Assembly: GCA_964590515.1 (NCBI GenBank)
Contig: CAZPZD010000034.1
Coordinates: 1-27,680, forward strand
Reading direction: 5' to 3'
Source of the DNA: JADFRG01 sp964590515
GTDB lineage: Bacteria > Chloroflexota > Anaerolineae > Anaerolineales > E44-bin32
Length of the DNA: 27,680 nt
Shown here piece after piece: positions 17,453 through 24,310 of this stretch. Each line of letters opens with the position of its first letter. The first letter of the stretch is position 1. Position numbers and translations under genes: made by a program. The notes beneath the pieces are model-generated. The model saw nothing but the letters and a program-made list of their open reading frames with translations, was not told where the DNA came from and did no database searches.

Positions 17453-18715
17453 ATGAGCAATGGAACTCAGGTTTACGAGAACGTCTCCCGGCAGTTCAAC
17501 CGGGCCGCCGAGCTCATGAACCTCGATCCCGACGTGCGCAGGATCTTGTCCGAGCCGATGAATGAGATCACCGTGAACTTCCCAGCGATCCTGGACGACG
17601 GCCGGGTCGAGATGTTCACCGCCTACCGGGTGCAGCACAACAACGTGCTCGGCCCTTTTAAGGGCGGCCTGCGGTTCCACCCGGGGGTTGATATCGACGA
17701 GGTGCGGGCGCTGGCCACCTGGATGACCTGGAAGACCGCCCTCGTCGACCTTCCATTCGGCGGCGCCAAGGGCGGGATCCAGATAGATCCCAAACAGTTC
17801 TCTGCCCAGGAGCTGGAGCGGATCACCCGCCGCTTCACCTTCGCCCTCGGCAACAATATCGGACCCGAATTCGACATCCCGGCGCCGGACATGAACACCG
17901 ATGCCCAGATCATGGCCTGGATCCTGGACACCTATCTCTCCATCATCCCACCCCAGGAGCGCCAGCGCTGTCACCACGTGGTCACCGGCAAGCCGGTTGA
18001 CCTGGGGGGCAGCCTGGGGAGAGACAAGGCCACCGGGCAGGGAGTGGTGTACCTGATCGAACACTGGGCTAAAGACCAAGGCCTCGACCTGGCGGCGACA
18101 ACCTACTTCGTTCAAGGGTTCGGCAAGGTCGGCTCCTGGACCGCCCGGCTGATGAAAACGTTGGGAGCGAAGCTGCTGGCGGTGGAAGATGCCTCGGGGT
18201 CCCTGGTCAACCCGGACGGCATCGATCCGGACGACCTGAGCGAGTATGCGGCCGCGCATCGAGGGACCACCGGGTACCCCAAGGCCAGCCCGGTAGACCA
18301 CCGGACCTTCCTGAGCACCCGAGCCGATATCTTTATTCCAGCCGCCCTCGAGAACCAGATCACGGCCGAGACTGCGCCGATACTCAACGTTCGATTGGTG
18401 GCGGAAGGGGCCAACGGGCCCACCGACACCGACGGCGACCGGATCCTTCAGGAGCGCGGCATTCACATCCTGCCGGATATCCTGTGCAATGCCGGCGGGG
18501 TGATCGTCAGCTACTTCGAATGGCTCCAGAACAAGCGTAGCGAATTCTGGGATCTGGACGAGGTGGACAGCAAGCTGCACAAGAGGCTGATCCGGGCCTA
18601 CGAACGGGTCAAACAGAAGTCCGAGGAGTACGCGACCGACTGGCGTACCGGTGCGTATATCATTGCGCTATCGCGTTTGCAATCGGTGTACCGGGGGAGA
18701 GGGATCTTCCCCTGA
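17453..18715 (+). CDS. gdhA: Glutamate dehydrogenase
   Basis: A 420-residue Glu/Leu/Phe/Val dehydrogenase, interconverting glutamate and 2-oxoglutarate plus ammonia. The substrate/catalytic region shows GPFKGGLRFHP and PFGGAKGGI, and PAPDMNT is the typical active-site loop. The NAD(P) domain carries QGFGKVGS followed by EGANGPTD and NAGGVIVSYFEWLQN. The length is that of the hexameric, mostly NAD-linked class of GdhA/GudB; cofactor preference cannot be read safely. ATG 17453 has GGGAG upstream. A separate promoter may lie in the 69-nt gap after tag, but I see no clear box there. Confidence 0.95.
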   Translation: MSNGTQVYENVSRQFNRAAELMNLDPDVRRILSEPMNEITVNFPAILDDGRVEMFTAYRVQHNNVLGPFKGGLRFHPGVDIDEVRALATWMTWKTALVDLPFGGAKGGIQIDPKQFSAQELERITRRFTFALGNNIGPEFDIPAPDMNTDAQIMAWILDTYLSIIPPQERQRCHHVVTGKPVDLGGSLGRDKATGQGVVYLIEHWAKDQGLDLAATTYFVQGFGKVGSWTARLMKTLGAKLLAVEDASGSLVNPDGIDPDDLSEYAAAHRGTTGYPKASPVDHRTFLSTRADIFIPAALENQITAETAPILNVRLVAEGANGPTDTDGDRILQERGIHILPDILCNAGGVIVSYFEWLQNKRSEFWDLDEVDSKLHKRLIRAYERVKQKSEEYATDWRTGAYIIALSRLQSVYRGRGIFP

Positions 18716-18721
18716 GCGAAT

Positions 18722-18740
18722 CGAGGCAGCTCCTGCCTCG
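18722..18740. repeat. 8-bp inverted repeat between gdhA and pspC-like gene
   Basis: CGAGGCAG and CTGCCTCG with a 3-base loop form a tight hairpin 6 nt after the gdhA stop. There is no T tract. The hairpin abuts the purine-rich ribosome-binding site of the next gene (GGAGGAGAAGAGG), so it could protect the gdhA 3' end or tune translation of the downstream gene. Confidence 0.5.
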
Positions 18741-18754
18741 GAGGAGAAGAGGTC

Positions 18755-18949
18755 ATGACTGAAAGCCGCGGCGCCCTCAGGCGATCGCGCTCGAACCGGG
18801 TCATCGCCGGAGTGTGCGGCGGCCTGGGCGAGTTCTTTGGGATCAACGCCACCTGGTTCCGGCTGCTGTTCGTGATCCTGCTCCTGCCGGGTGGGCTGCC
18901 GGGGCTAGTGCCCTACATCGTGATGTGGGTGATTGTCCCGAAGGAATAG
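18755..18949 (+). CDS. PspC-domain membrane protein
   Basis: A 64-residue stand-alone PspC domain. The N-terminal part RSRSNRVIAGVCGGLGEFFGI is the family hallmark, followed by one long hydrophobic segment (about 30-60) ending VMWVIVPKE. PspC proteins of phage-shock-type systems sit in the cytoplasmic membrane and sense or respond to envelope stress. No pspA is in the window. Strong ribosome-binding site (GGAGGAGAAGAGG) ahead of ATG 18755. Confidence 0.93.
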   Translation: MTESRGALRRSRSNRVIAGVCGGLGEFFGINATWFRLLFVILLLPGGLPGLVPYIVMWVIVPKE

Positions 18950-18978
18950 GGCAGTATAATAAACCAAATGGTTGAACG
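18933..18978 (+). promoter_or_regulatory. arsR promoter with operator overlapping the start codon
   Basis: TTGTCC (18933-18938), 16 bp, TATAAT (18955-18960), then 7 nt to ATG 18968, so the transcript is leaderless or nearly so. The inverted repeat AACCA-AA-TGGTT (18963-18974), extended to GAAC, spans the start codon. It matches the larger operator at 19782-19801, so the ArsR protein probably represses its own gene. Confidence 0.7.
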
Positions 18979-19300
18979 TTCCGCCCCTCGGCTTAACGCC
19001 ACTTTTGCCGCGTTGGCCCATCCCACTCGTCGCTCCTTGCTTGAACGATTGGCAGCCGGCGAAGCTACGGTAACCGAGCTTGCTGACCCTTACTCAATCT
19101 CGCTTGCCGCGGTTTCTAAGCACCTTCAAGTCCTGGAACAGGCTGGCCTGGTCAAGCGCCGGGTGGAGGGCCGAGTGCACCACCTCGCGTTGCGAGCACG
19201 CCCGATGCAGGAGGCCACCCGATGGCTGGCCCGGTACCGCCGCTTTTGGAAGATCAGCCTCGACGCCCTGGAAGCGCTGGCAGCCGAAGCTGAGCCATGA
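18968..19300 (+). CDS. ArsR-family winged-helix repressor
   Basis: A 110-residue metal-independent-type ArsR regulator. The winged helix-turn-helix is clear: FAALAHPTRRSLLERLAAGE, TVTELADPYSISLAAVSKHL as recognition region, and QVLEQAGLVKRRVEGRVHHL as wing. No Cys-rich metal site (ELCVCDL) is seen, which matches the subgroup that is encoded next to SRPBCC (AHSA1-like) proteins. ATG 18968 lies within the putative operator. Its stop overlaps the next ATG (ATGA), so it is co-translated with the SRPBCC gene. Ligand unknown. Confidence 0.93.
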   Translation: MVERSAPRLNATFAALAHPTRRSLLERLAAGEATVTELADPYSISLAAVSKHLQVLEQAGLVKRRVEGRVHHLALRARPMQEATRWLARYRRFWKISLDALEALAAEAEP

Positions 19301-19758
19301 AGCGGCGCGGTGAGCCGACAATTCTTCATTTCCGCCGGGTGATGGCTGCGCCACCCGCTCGAGTGTTCGCGTTGTGGACCGAGCCGGAGTCCATCAAGAA
19401 GTGGTTTGGAGGCCCGGCGGTTGAAGTCGGCAAAGTTGTGCTCGATCTGCGCCCGGGAGGTGCCTATTCCATCGCGGTCCGCGGTGAGGACGGGGACGCA
19501 GTGATCTCTGGGCGATTCCTCGCGGTTGAGGCGCCTGCGCGCCTGGTCTACACCTGGACCCTCGAAGGGGCGATGGGTGCCACGCTCGAGACGACGGTCA
19601 GGGTCGAGTTTCGGGCCCACCGGGAGGGGACCGAGCTCCTGCTCGAGCACGCTCCATTCGACGAGCCGCCGGTCAGGACGCTACACGAGGCGGGGTGGGA
19701 GACCTGCTTCAAAGCGCTCGATGCGATGCTGAAGCTGGTCGAGACCGCCCGTCCTTGA
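19297..19758 (+). CDS. SRPBCC/AHSA1-like domain protein
   Basis: A 153-residue START/Bet-v1-like fold protein of the activator-of-Hsp90-homologue-1 group (COG3832). The typical opening is VMAAPPARVFALWTEPESIKKWFGG, followed by DLRPGGAYSIAV, a GRFLAVEAPARLVYTW strand and the C-terminal helix GWETCFKALDAMLKLVE. Such proteins have a deep hydrophobic pocket. The bacterial ones coupled to ArsR genes are widespread but mostly without a known ligand. Overlaps the arsR stop by 4 nt. The -35 box of the next promoter overlaps its stop codon. Confidence 0.9.
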   Translation: MKRRGEPTILHFRRVMAAPPARVFALWTEPESIKKWFGGPAVEVGKVVLDLRPGGAYSIAVRGEDGDAVISGRFLAVEAPARLVYTWTLEGAMGATLETTVRVEFRAHREGTELLLEHAPFDEPPVRTLHEAGWETCFKALDAMLKLVETARP

Positions 19759-19801
19759 CAAGTCCTTTTGGTTGGGGTAATATTCAACCAAGTGGTTGAA
19801 T
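19755..19801 (+). promoter_or_regulatory. Consensus promoter with ArsR-type operator
   Basis: TTGACA (19755-19760), 17 bp, TAATAT (19778-19783) is a near-perfect vegetative promoter. From 19782 to 19801, ATTCAACCA-AG-TGGTTGAAT is a perfect 9+9 bp inverted repeat overlapping the -10 end and the expected start site, an ideal repressor position. The core AACCANNTGGTT is the same as at the arsR start codon. Confidence 0.8.
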
Positions 19802-19821
19802 GATTGGATGAGGAGGAGACG

Positions 19822-20256
19822 ATGGTAGATATCCTGCACCGAGTGCCGATCAAGGTTCCCCGGGAGGCGGTGTACCGAGCGATCACCGAACCCGACGGTC
19901 TGAGTTCCTGGTGGACTTCAGAAGTGGAAGCCGAAGCGAGAGAGGGAACCATCTCTGTCTTTCGGTTTGAGGCGGGGCAAGTGCAGATGCGGATGCGGGT
20001 GAAGTCTTTGACTCCGGGCCGTCGCGTCCACTGGTTGGTTGAGGAACCCTCGCCGCCCGAATGGAAGGGAACCGAGGTGACCTGGGATCTCTCGGAGAGC
20101 GATGGAGGCACGAGCGTGCTCTTCGGCCACCGCGGCTGGACGTCCACCGAGCAGTCCTTCGCCTTTATCAACTACAGTTGGGGATGCTACTTACTCAGCC
20201 TGGTCAAGTACCTTGAGGAGGGGAAAGGTTTTCCGCACAATAAGCCGGCGGGGTGA
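19822..20256 (+). CDS. Second SRPBCC-domain protein of the ArsR circuit
   Basis: A 144-residue SRPBCC protein (ILHRVPIKVPREAVYRAITEPDGLSSWWTSEVEAEAREG), with a C-terminal helix (SFAFINYSWGCYLLSLVKYLEEGKG) typical of the fold. It differs enough from the preceding SRPBCC protein not to be a recent duplication. AGGAGGAG at 19811-19818 sets ATG 19822 as start; an in-frame TTG at 19804 would sit at the operator edge and is less likely. Its own promoter carries the ArsR-type operator, so it is probably derepressed together with the arsR pair. Confidence 0.9.
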   Translation: MVDILHRVPIKVPREAVYRAITEPDGLSSWWTSEVEAEAREGTISVFRFEAGQVQMRMRVKSLTPGRRVHWLVEEPSPPEWKGTEVTWDLSESDGGTSVLFGHRGWTSTEQSFAFINYSWGCYLLSLVKYLEEGKGFPHNKPAG

Positions 20257-20299
20257 CTTCTGAACGGCGCGATCCGTCCGCGCCCCGGCACCCGGTGTC

Positions 20300-20327
20300 T
20301 TGACAGCCGCCGAACTTGTCCTACAAT
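20300..20327 (+). promoter_or_regulatory. pyr operon promoter
   Basis: TTGACA (20300-20305), 16 bp, TACAAT (20322-20327), with start expected near 20334. It lies 141 nt upstream of the pyrC start and directly precedes a structured leader containing an intrinsic terminator. Confidence 0.75.
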
Positions 20328-20342
20328 GTCACGGGTCAATTG

Positions 20343-20462
20343 ATGCATGCAGACAGGAGACTCCGGGACGCCCGCCGGGAGGCTGCGGCCTCGAGGCGGG
20401 CGTTCTTCATCGGTAGCGAACCGAGAGCCGTGACGGCTCTCTTTTTTTCGCCTGCTACCTGA
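20343..20462 (+). CDS. Possible pyr leader peptide (39 residues)
   Basis: A small open frame that begins about 9 nt after the predicted transcript start and runs through both leader hairpins and the T tract. Its TGA at 20460-20462 lies 5 nt before the pyrC ATG. The peptide is Arg/Ala-rich (begins MHADRRLRDA, ends FFSPAT). It has no ribosome-binding site, but neither does pyrC, so pyrC may depend on ribosomes arriving from this frame. The arrangement recalls the pyrBI leader of E. coli, where a leader peptide spans a UTP-sensitive attenuator. A second, overlapping ATG at 20347 opens a 28-codon frame that stops in the terminator loop. Confidence 0.4.
   Translation: MHADRRLRDARREAAASRRAFFIGSEPRAVTALFFSPAT
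20368..20448 (+). terminator. pyr attenuator: leader hairpin plus intrinsic terminator
   Basis: First hairpin: ACGCCCGCC (20368-20376) pairs with GGCGGGCGT (20395-20403). Inside it lie a small purine internal loop and an upper stem GAGGC/GCCTC closed by TGCG. Second hairpin: GAGAGCCG (20423-20430) and CGGCTCTC (20434-20441) followed by T7 (20442-20448), a textbook intrinsic terminator. It stands between promoter and pyrC with no other gene in between. The GGCCTC of the first hairpin could pair with GAGAGCC of the terminator (one bulge), giving a possible antiterminator. Confidence 0.8.
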
Positions 20463-20467
20463 AACAG

Positions 20468-21544
20468 ATGCTTGAGTTGCCGGGGTTGATCGATCCGCAC
20501 GTCCACCTGCGCGAGCCGGGCGGCACGCACAAGGAGAATTTCGACACCGGCACGGCCGCCGCCCTGGCCGGGGGTTTCACGACGGTGCTGGCGATGCCCA
20601 ATACCCAGCCACCGTTGGTCGATTCCTCCAGCCTCGAGCAAGCCCGGGCTGCGGCCCGCGCCAACGCCCGCTGTGATTACGGAATCTTTCTTGGCGCCGG
20701 GGAAGACAACCTCGAGGGTGTGGGCGAACTGGCGCCCCAGATGTGCGGTCTCAAGGTCTATATGGACCAGACCTATGGTCCGCTGCGCATGGGATCCTTG
20801 TCCGCTTTGCTGGCGCACTTTAAGCGTTGGCCGGGCCCAGGCCCGATCGCCTGTCACGCGGAAGGGCGCAGCCTGGCGATCGTGCTGGGGCTGGCTCAAT
20901 TGTTCGAGCAGCGAATACATATCTGCCACGTCAGCCTGGCTGTCGAACTCGAGTTGATCCGGCTGGCCAAGGAGCGCGGCGCGCAGGTGACCTGCGAGGT
21001 GACGCCGCATCATTTGTTTCTATCGCAAGCCGACCTGTCCGCCCTCGGGCCGGGACGCGCCGAGGTGCGGCCGCGGCTGGCGCCTCCGGAAGATGTCGCG
21101 GCCCTGTGGGACGGGCTGGAGTGGATCGACTGTTTCGCCACCGACCATGCCCCGCACACGCTTCAGGAGAAGGACGGTGCCGAGCCGCCGCCGGGGTACC
21201 CAGGGCTGGAGACTGCACTGGGATTGCTGTACGGCGCGGTTCGGGAGGGACGGCTCAGCCTCGACGATCTGGTCCGCCGCATGCAGACCAACCCGCGCCG
21301 GATATTCGGCCTGCCCGCCCAGCCGGAGACCTGGATCGAGCTGGACGAAAACGCAACCTGGGAGGTGCGGGCCACCGAGCTGCACAGCCGCTGCGGCTGG
21401 AGCCCGTTCGAGGGAATGAGACTGAGCGGCCGAGTCCGGCGAGTGACGCTGCGCGGCCGGCTCGCCTACCAAGACGGCGAGGTTCTGGCGCCGAAGGGAT
21501 ACGGCCAGGATCTCGTCGCGGCAGTTCAACCTATTCCGGCCTGA
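20468..21544 (+). CDS. pyrC: Dihydroorotase, CAD-like type
   Basis: A 358-residue dihydroorotase, cyclising carbamoyl-aspartate to dihydroorotate (third step of pyrimidine synthesis). Metal ligands are visible: His11 and His13 (DPHVHLREPGGTHKE), Lys96 (LKVYMDQT, the carbamylated lysine position), His130 (ACHAEG), His151/154 (HICHV) and Asp226 (CFATDHAPHT). The sequence follows the dihydroorotase domain of animal CAD unusually closely, for example in LAMPNTQPPLVD, VTCEVTPHHLFLS, LGPGRAEVRP and PPGYPGLETALGLL. It is shorter than the common bacterial type of about 430 residues. ATG 20468 has no ribosome-binding site and lies 5 nt after the leader frame. pyrB starts 10 nt after its stop. Confidence 0.95.
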   Translation: MLELPGLIDPHVHLREPGGTHKENFDTGTAAALAGGFTTVLAMPNTQPPLVDSSSLEQARAAARANARCDYGIFLGAGEDNLEGVGELAPQMCGLKVYMDQTYGPLRMGSLSALLAHFKRWPGPGPIACHAEGRSLAIVLGLAQLFEQRIHICHVSLAVELELIRLAKERGAQVTCEVTPHHLFLSQADLSALGPGRAEVRPRLAPPEDVAALWDGLEWIDCFATDHAPHTLQEKDGAEPPPGYPGLETALGLLYGAVREGRLSLDDLVRRMQTNPRRIFGLPAQPETWIELDENATWEVRATELHSRCGWSPFEGMRLSGRVRRVTLRGRLAYQDGEVLAPKGYGQDLVAAVQPIPA

Positions 21545-21554
21545 GGAGAGACCC

Positions 21555-22553
21555 ATGGCAACCTTTGTTCCGGCGACCGATCGCCGCGTCCGAAGCCCGC
21601 ATCTGCCGTTCGGAGATCGGCGCGAGACGCCCTACTATGGGATGGACATTCTGTCGGTGCTGCAGTTTCGGCGGGCAGATCTGGAGTACATCTTCGGAGT
21701 CGCCAAGGAGATGCGTTCGATGGTCGAACGGGTCGGAACCTTCGATCTGCTGAAAGGCAAGATCCTGGCGAACCTATTCTACGAGCCCTCCACCCGCACC
21801 TCCTCCTCGTTCCTGGCGGCTATGGAACGGATGGGCGGCAGCGTGATTCCGATCAACGAGGTCACCTACTCCTCGGTCGCCAAGGGCGAGTCGCTTCCCG
21901 ACACGATCCGAACCCTGCAGGCTTACGCGGATGTCATTGTGCTGCGGCATCCGGAGGTGGGTTCTGCCAAGCTGGCGGCCCAGTACGCGAGCAAGCCGAT
22001 CATCAACGCCGGTGACGGAGTGGGGGAACATCCGACCCAGGCCCTGCTCGATCTCTTCACGATCGAGGAAGAGCTGGGCCGGGTAGACGGCCTGACAGTG
22101 ACGATGCTGGGCGACCTGAAATACGGCCGCACCGTGCACTCGTTGGCCCGGCTGCTTGCCTCGTTCGAGGTCCGGATCAACTACGTCTCGCCGGAGATTC
22201 TGCCAATGCCGGATGAGCTGGTCAGCGAGCTCGAGCACCGAGGCATTCCGCAAGCTCGGGCCGCCAGCCTCGAGGAGGTCCTTCCGGAGACCGACGTGCT
22301 GTATGTCACCCGGGTACAGAAGGAACGTTTCCAGGATCTCGAGCAGTATGAACAAGTCAAAGGCGGGTACGTGATCACTCCCGAGACGCTGCAGCAGGCC
22401 AAGGACGAGATGATCGTGATGCACCCTTTCCCCCGGGTCGGCGAGATCAGTGTCGAGGTGGACACCGACCCGCGGGCCGCTTATTTCCGCCAGATGGAAT
22501 ACGGGCTCTATGTCCGGATGGCACTCCTGGCCATGGTGCTCGGGAAGGCCTAA
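21555..22553 (+). CDS. pyrB: Aspartate carbamoyltransferase catalytic chain
   Basis: A 332-residue catalytic chain that forms carbamoyl-aspartate from carbamoyl phosphate and aspartate. Carbamoyl-phosphate motif STRTS at 79-83, the mobile-loop region SSVAKGES (Lys110), Arg131 and HPEVG, GEHPTQALLD with His159, and MHPFPRVGEI are all in place. It is slightly longer at the N-terminus than the E. coli chain (about 25 extra residues: MATFVPATDRRVRS). No pyrI regulatory chain follows, consistent with an unregulated trimer. GGAGAG precedes ATG 21555. The gene order pyrC-pyrB matches the dihydroorotase-ATCase domain order of CAD. Confidence 0.96.
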   Translation: MATFVPATDRRVRSPHLPFGDRRETPYYGMDILSVLQFRRADLEYIFGVAKEMRSMVERVGTFDLLKGKILANLFYEPSTRTSSSFLAAMERMGGSVIPINEVTYSSVAKGESLPDTIRTLQAYADVIVLRHPEVGSAKLAAQYASKPIINAGDGVGEHPTQALLDLFTIEEELGRVDGLTVTMLGDLKYGRTVHSLARLLASFEVRINYVSPEILPMPDELVSELEHRGIPQARAASLEEVLPETDVLYVTRVQKERFQDLEQYEQVKGGYVITPETLQQAKDEMIVMHPFPRVGEISVEVDTDPRAAYFRQMEYGLYVRMALLAMVLGKA

Positions 22554-22634
22554 TTCGAGTCGTCCGAGCTGAGAATGCCGCGCCCCGGGCGACGCGAGCG
22601 TTACGGCCTCGAGATTAGCGTTCACCCAGCCTGA

Positions 22635-24104
22635 ATGAGCGGTACGAGATCTTTCTTTGCAGGGCTCACCGATCGGGTTGTGCAGGCCGATTCACTCCTG
22701 TGCATCGGTCTGGATCCCCACCCCGAGCTGCTTTCGGAGACCTCCGGCCGTGGGGCGCGTGACTTCTGTTTGCGGTTGATCGAGACGACCGCCGAGTACG
22801 CCTGCGCCTTCAAGCCCAACAGCGCTTTTTTCGAAGTGTTCGGAGCGCCGGGCTGGACCGCCCTGCGAGAAGTGATCGCGGCAGTCCCGGAGCATATCCC
22901 GGTGATCCTCGACGCCAAGCGGGGCGACATCGCCTCGACCGCCCGGGCGTATGCCCAGGCGGCCTTCGGCTGGCTCGGTGCGGACGCTGTGACGGTGAAC
23001 CCGTATCTCGGCCACGATGCGGTTGAACCCTTCCTGGAAGATGCGGGCCGGGGAGTCTTTCTGCTCTGTAAGACCTCCAATCCGGGGGCCGGAGACTTGC
23101 AGTCCCTTTCGTTGGACGGCGAAGCTCTTTATCTGAGAGTTGCCCGTTTGGCGACCGCCTGGAACACCGCGGATAACTTGGGGCTGGTCGTCGGAGCTAC
23201 CGATCCGCAGGCGCTGGCCGCGGTGCGGGAGTTGGCGCCGGACTTGTGGATCCTGGCGCCGGGCGTCGGCCCGCAGGGAGGCGATATGGAGGCGGCGCTG
23301 CGATCGGGATTGCGGGAGGACGGGGCGGGACTATTGGTCGCAGTCTCGCGGGCGATCGCCCAGGCTGAGTCCCCTGCGCAGGAGGCGGCCCGGCTGAAAG
23401 CACAGGTGAACGCGCTTCGTGAAGGCGTTGCGTCCCGGCCAGGGCGGACCAGCCGGCGTCCGAGCCACACTCCGGAGCTCTCGCCCAGGCTGGCGAGCCT
23501 CGCCGACGGACTGCTGCAGGCGGGCTGTGTTCAGTTCGGCGACTTCAAGCTGAAGTCGGGCGAGCACTCACCGATCTACTTCGATCTGCGCCGGCTGACC
23601 GGCGATCCGGCATTGCTCCGCCGAGTCGCGGATGCCTACCTTCCGCTGCTGACTGGGCTGACCTTCGATCGGCTCGCCGCCGTCCCCTACGCCGGTCTGC
23701 CGATAGCGACGGCACTGTCGCTGCAGTCAGGCGTTCCGCTGGTCTACCCCCGCAAGGAGCTCAAGGAGTATGGGACGGGTGCAGTGGTCGAAGGTGGATT
23801 CAAGTCCGGCGAGGTTGCCCTGCTCATTGACGACCTGGCAACGACCGGCGGAAGCAAGTTCGAAGCCATCGAACGACTCGGGGCAGCCGGCCTGACCGTG
23901 CGGGATGTCGTCGTGTTGATCGATCGGCAAGCCGGGGCGCGCCAGGCGCTGGCACAGGCCGGTCTGCGCCTTCACACGGTCTTCACCCTCTCCCAGCTGC
24001 TCGACTACTGGGAGCTCGTGGGTGCGGTGGGCCTGGGTGACCTCGCTAAAGCGAGAGCGTTCTTGGCCCATGAGCACTTTGCCGCCCCATCCGGGAGCGA
24101 CTGA
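22635..24104 (+). CDS. pyrFE: Bifunctional OMP decarboxylase - orotate phosphoribosyltransferase
   Basis: A 489-residue fusion for the last two steps of UMP synthesis. The N-terminal type-2 OMP decarboxylase (1-265) has FKPNSAFFE and the catalytic LDAKRGDI (Asp93, Lys95, Asp98), and PGVGPQGGD binds phosphate. A linker rich in Arg/Ser/Pro (about 265-285) joins it to an orotate phosphoribosyltransferase (about 285-489). That domain has FKLKSGEHSPIYFDLR, the YPRKELKEYGTG loop and the PRPP motif LLIDDLATTGGSK. The order PyrF-PyrE is the reverse of animal UMP synthase. ATG 22635 follows pyrB by 81 nt with no gene or clear promoter in the gap. Probably the last gene of the pyr operon; the cassette region begins 170 nt after its stop. 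Confidence 0.95.
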   Translation: MSGTRSFFAGLTDRVVQADSLLCIGLDPHPELLSETSGRGARDFCLRLIETTAEYACAFKPNSAFFEVFGAPGWTALREVIAAVPEHIPVILDAKRGDIASTARAYAQAAFGWLGADAVTVNPYLGHDAVEPFLEDAGRGVFLLCKTSNPGAGDLQSLSLDGEALYLRVARLATAWNTADNLGLVVGATDPQALAAVRELAPDLWILAPGVGPQGGDMEAALRSGLREDGAGLLVAVSRAIAQAESPAQEAARLKAQVNALREGVASRPGRTSRRPSHTPELSPRLASLADGLLQAGCVQFGDFKLKSGEHSPIYFDLRRLTGDPALLRRVADAYLPLLTGLTFDRLAAVPYAGLPIATALSLQSGVPLVYPRKELKEYGTGAVVEGGFKSGEVALLIDDLATTGGSKFEAIERLGAAGLTVRDVVVLIDRQAGARQALAQAGLRLHTVFTLSQLLDYWELVGAVGLGDLAKARAFLAHEHFAAPSGSD

Positions 24105-24274
24105 GTCTTCTGGATCAGGCAGTCCAGAAACGGCCAAGAATTCACGTATCGGGCGTACTTGTCCCCCATTCGTGAATTCCTGCTGCACAGGTCCTGGTTT
24201 GCTCTTGCACAATCAATTCACAATAACACCAGGATCGGGGGTGATATGCGGCATTATTGCGTCATAATCACTAG
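24105..24274. other. Non-coding left flank of the cassette array
   Basis: No gene seen. It holds a short hairpin without T tract (TTCTGG 24108-24113 / CCAGAA 24124-24129), the GAATTCACG inverted repeat, a third AATTCAC near 24215, and an imperfect inverted repeat ending at ATAATCAC just before the first cassette boundary. There is no RYYYAAC box that would make the first boundary a normal attC end, and no integrase frame on either strand. Confidence 0.55.
24138..24179. repeat. 9-bp perfect inverted repeat (GAATTCACG/CGTGAATTC)
   Basis: GAATTCACG (24138-24146) and CGTGAATTC (24171-24179) flank a 24-bp spacer in the gap after pyrFE. There is no T tract. It may be a regulator site or a remnant of an older insertion; function not determined. 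Confidence 0.5.
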
Positions 24275-24310
24275 TTAGCTGGCGCCAAGGGCGAGTCCTA
24301 ACAAGTCGGG

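Noticed and set aside
17057..18580. Long open frame (about 500 codons) on the minus strand opposite gdhA and tag
   Set aside because: It is the antisense shadow of two strongly supported genes in GC-rich DNA. Its translation has no recognisable fold, and it is rich in Gly, Arg, His and Pro as such shadows are.
20368..20403. Calling the first pyr leader hairpin a PyrR-binding site
   Set aside because: The general architecture is similar, but I cannot match the conserved internal-loop and terminal-loop bases of the PyrR element, and no pyrR gene is in the window.
24105..24274. Integron integrase or its remnant between pyrFE and the first cassette
   Set aside because: Only 170 bases, no frame on either strand resembling a tyrosine recombinase.
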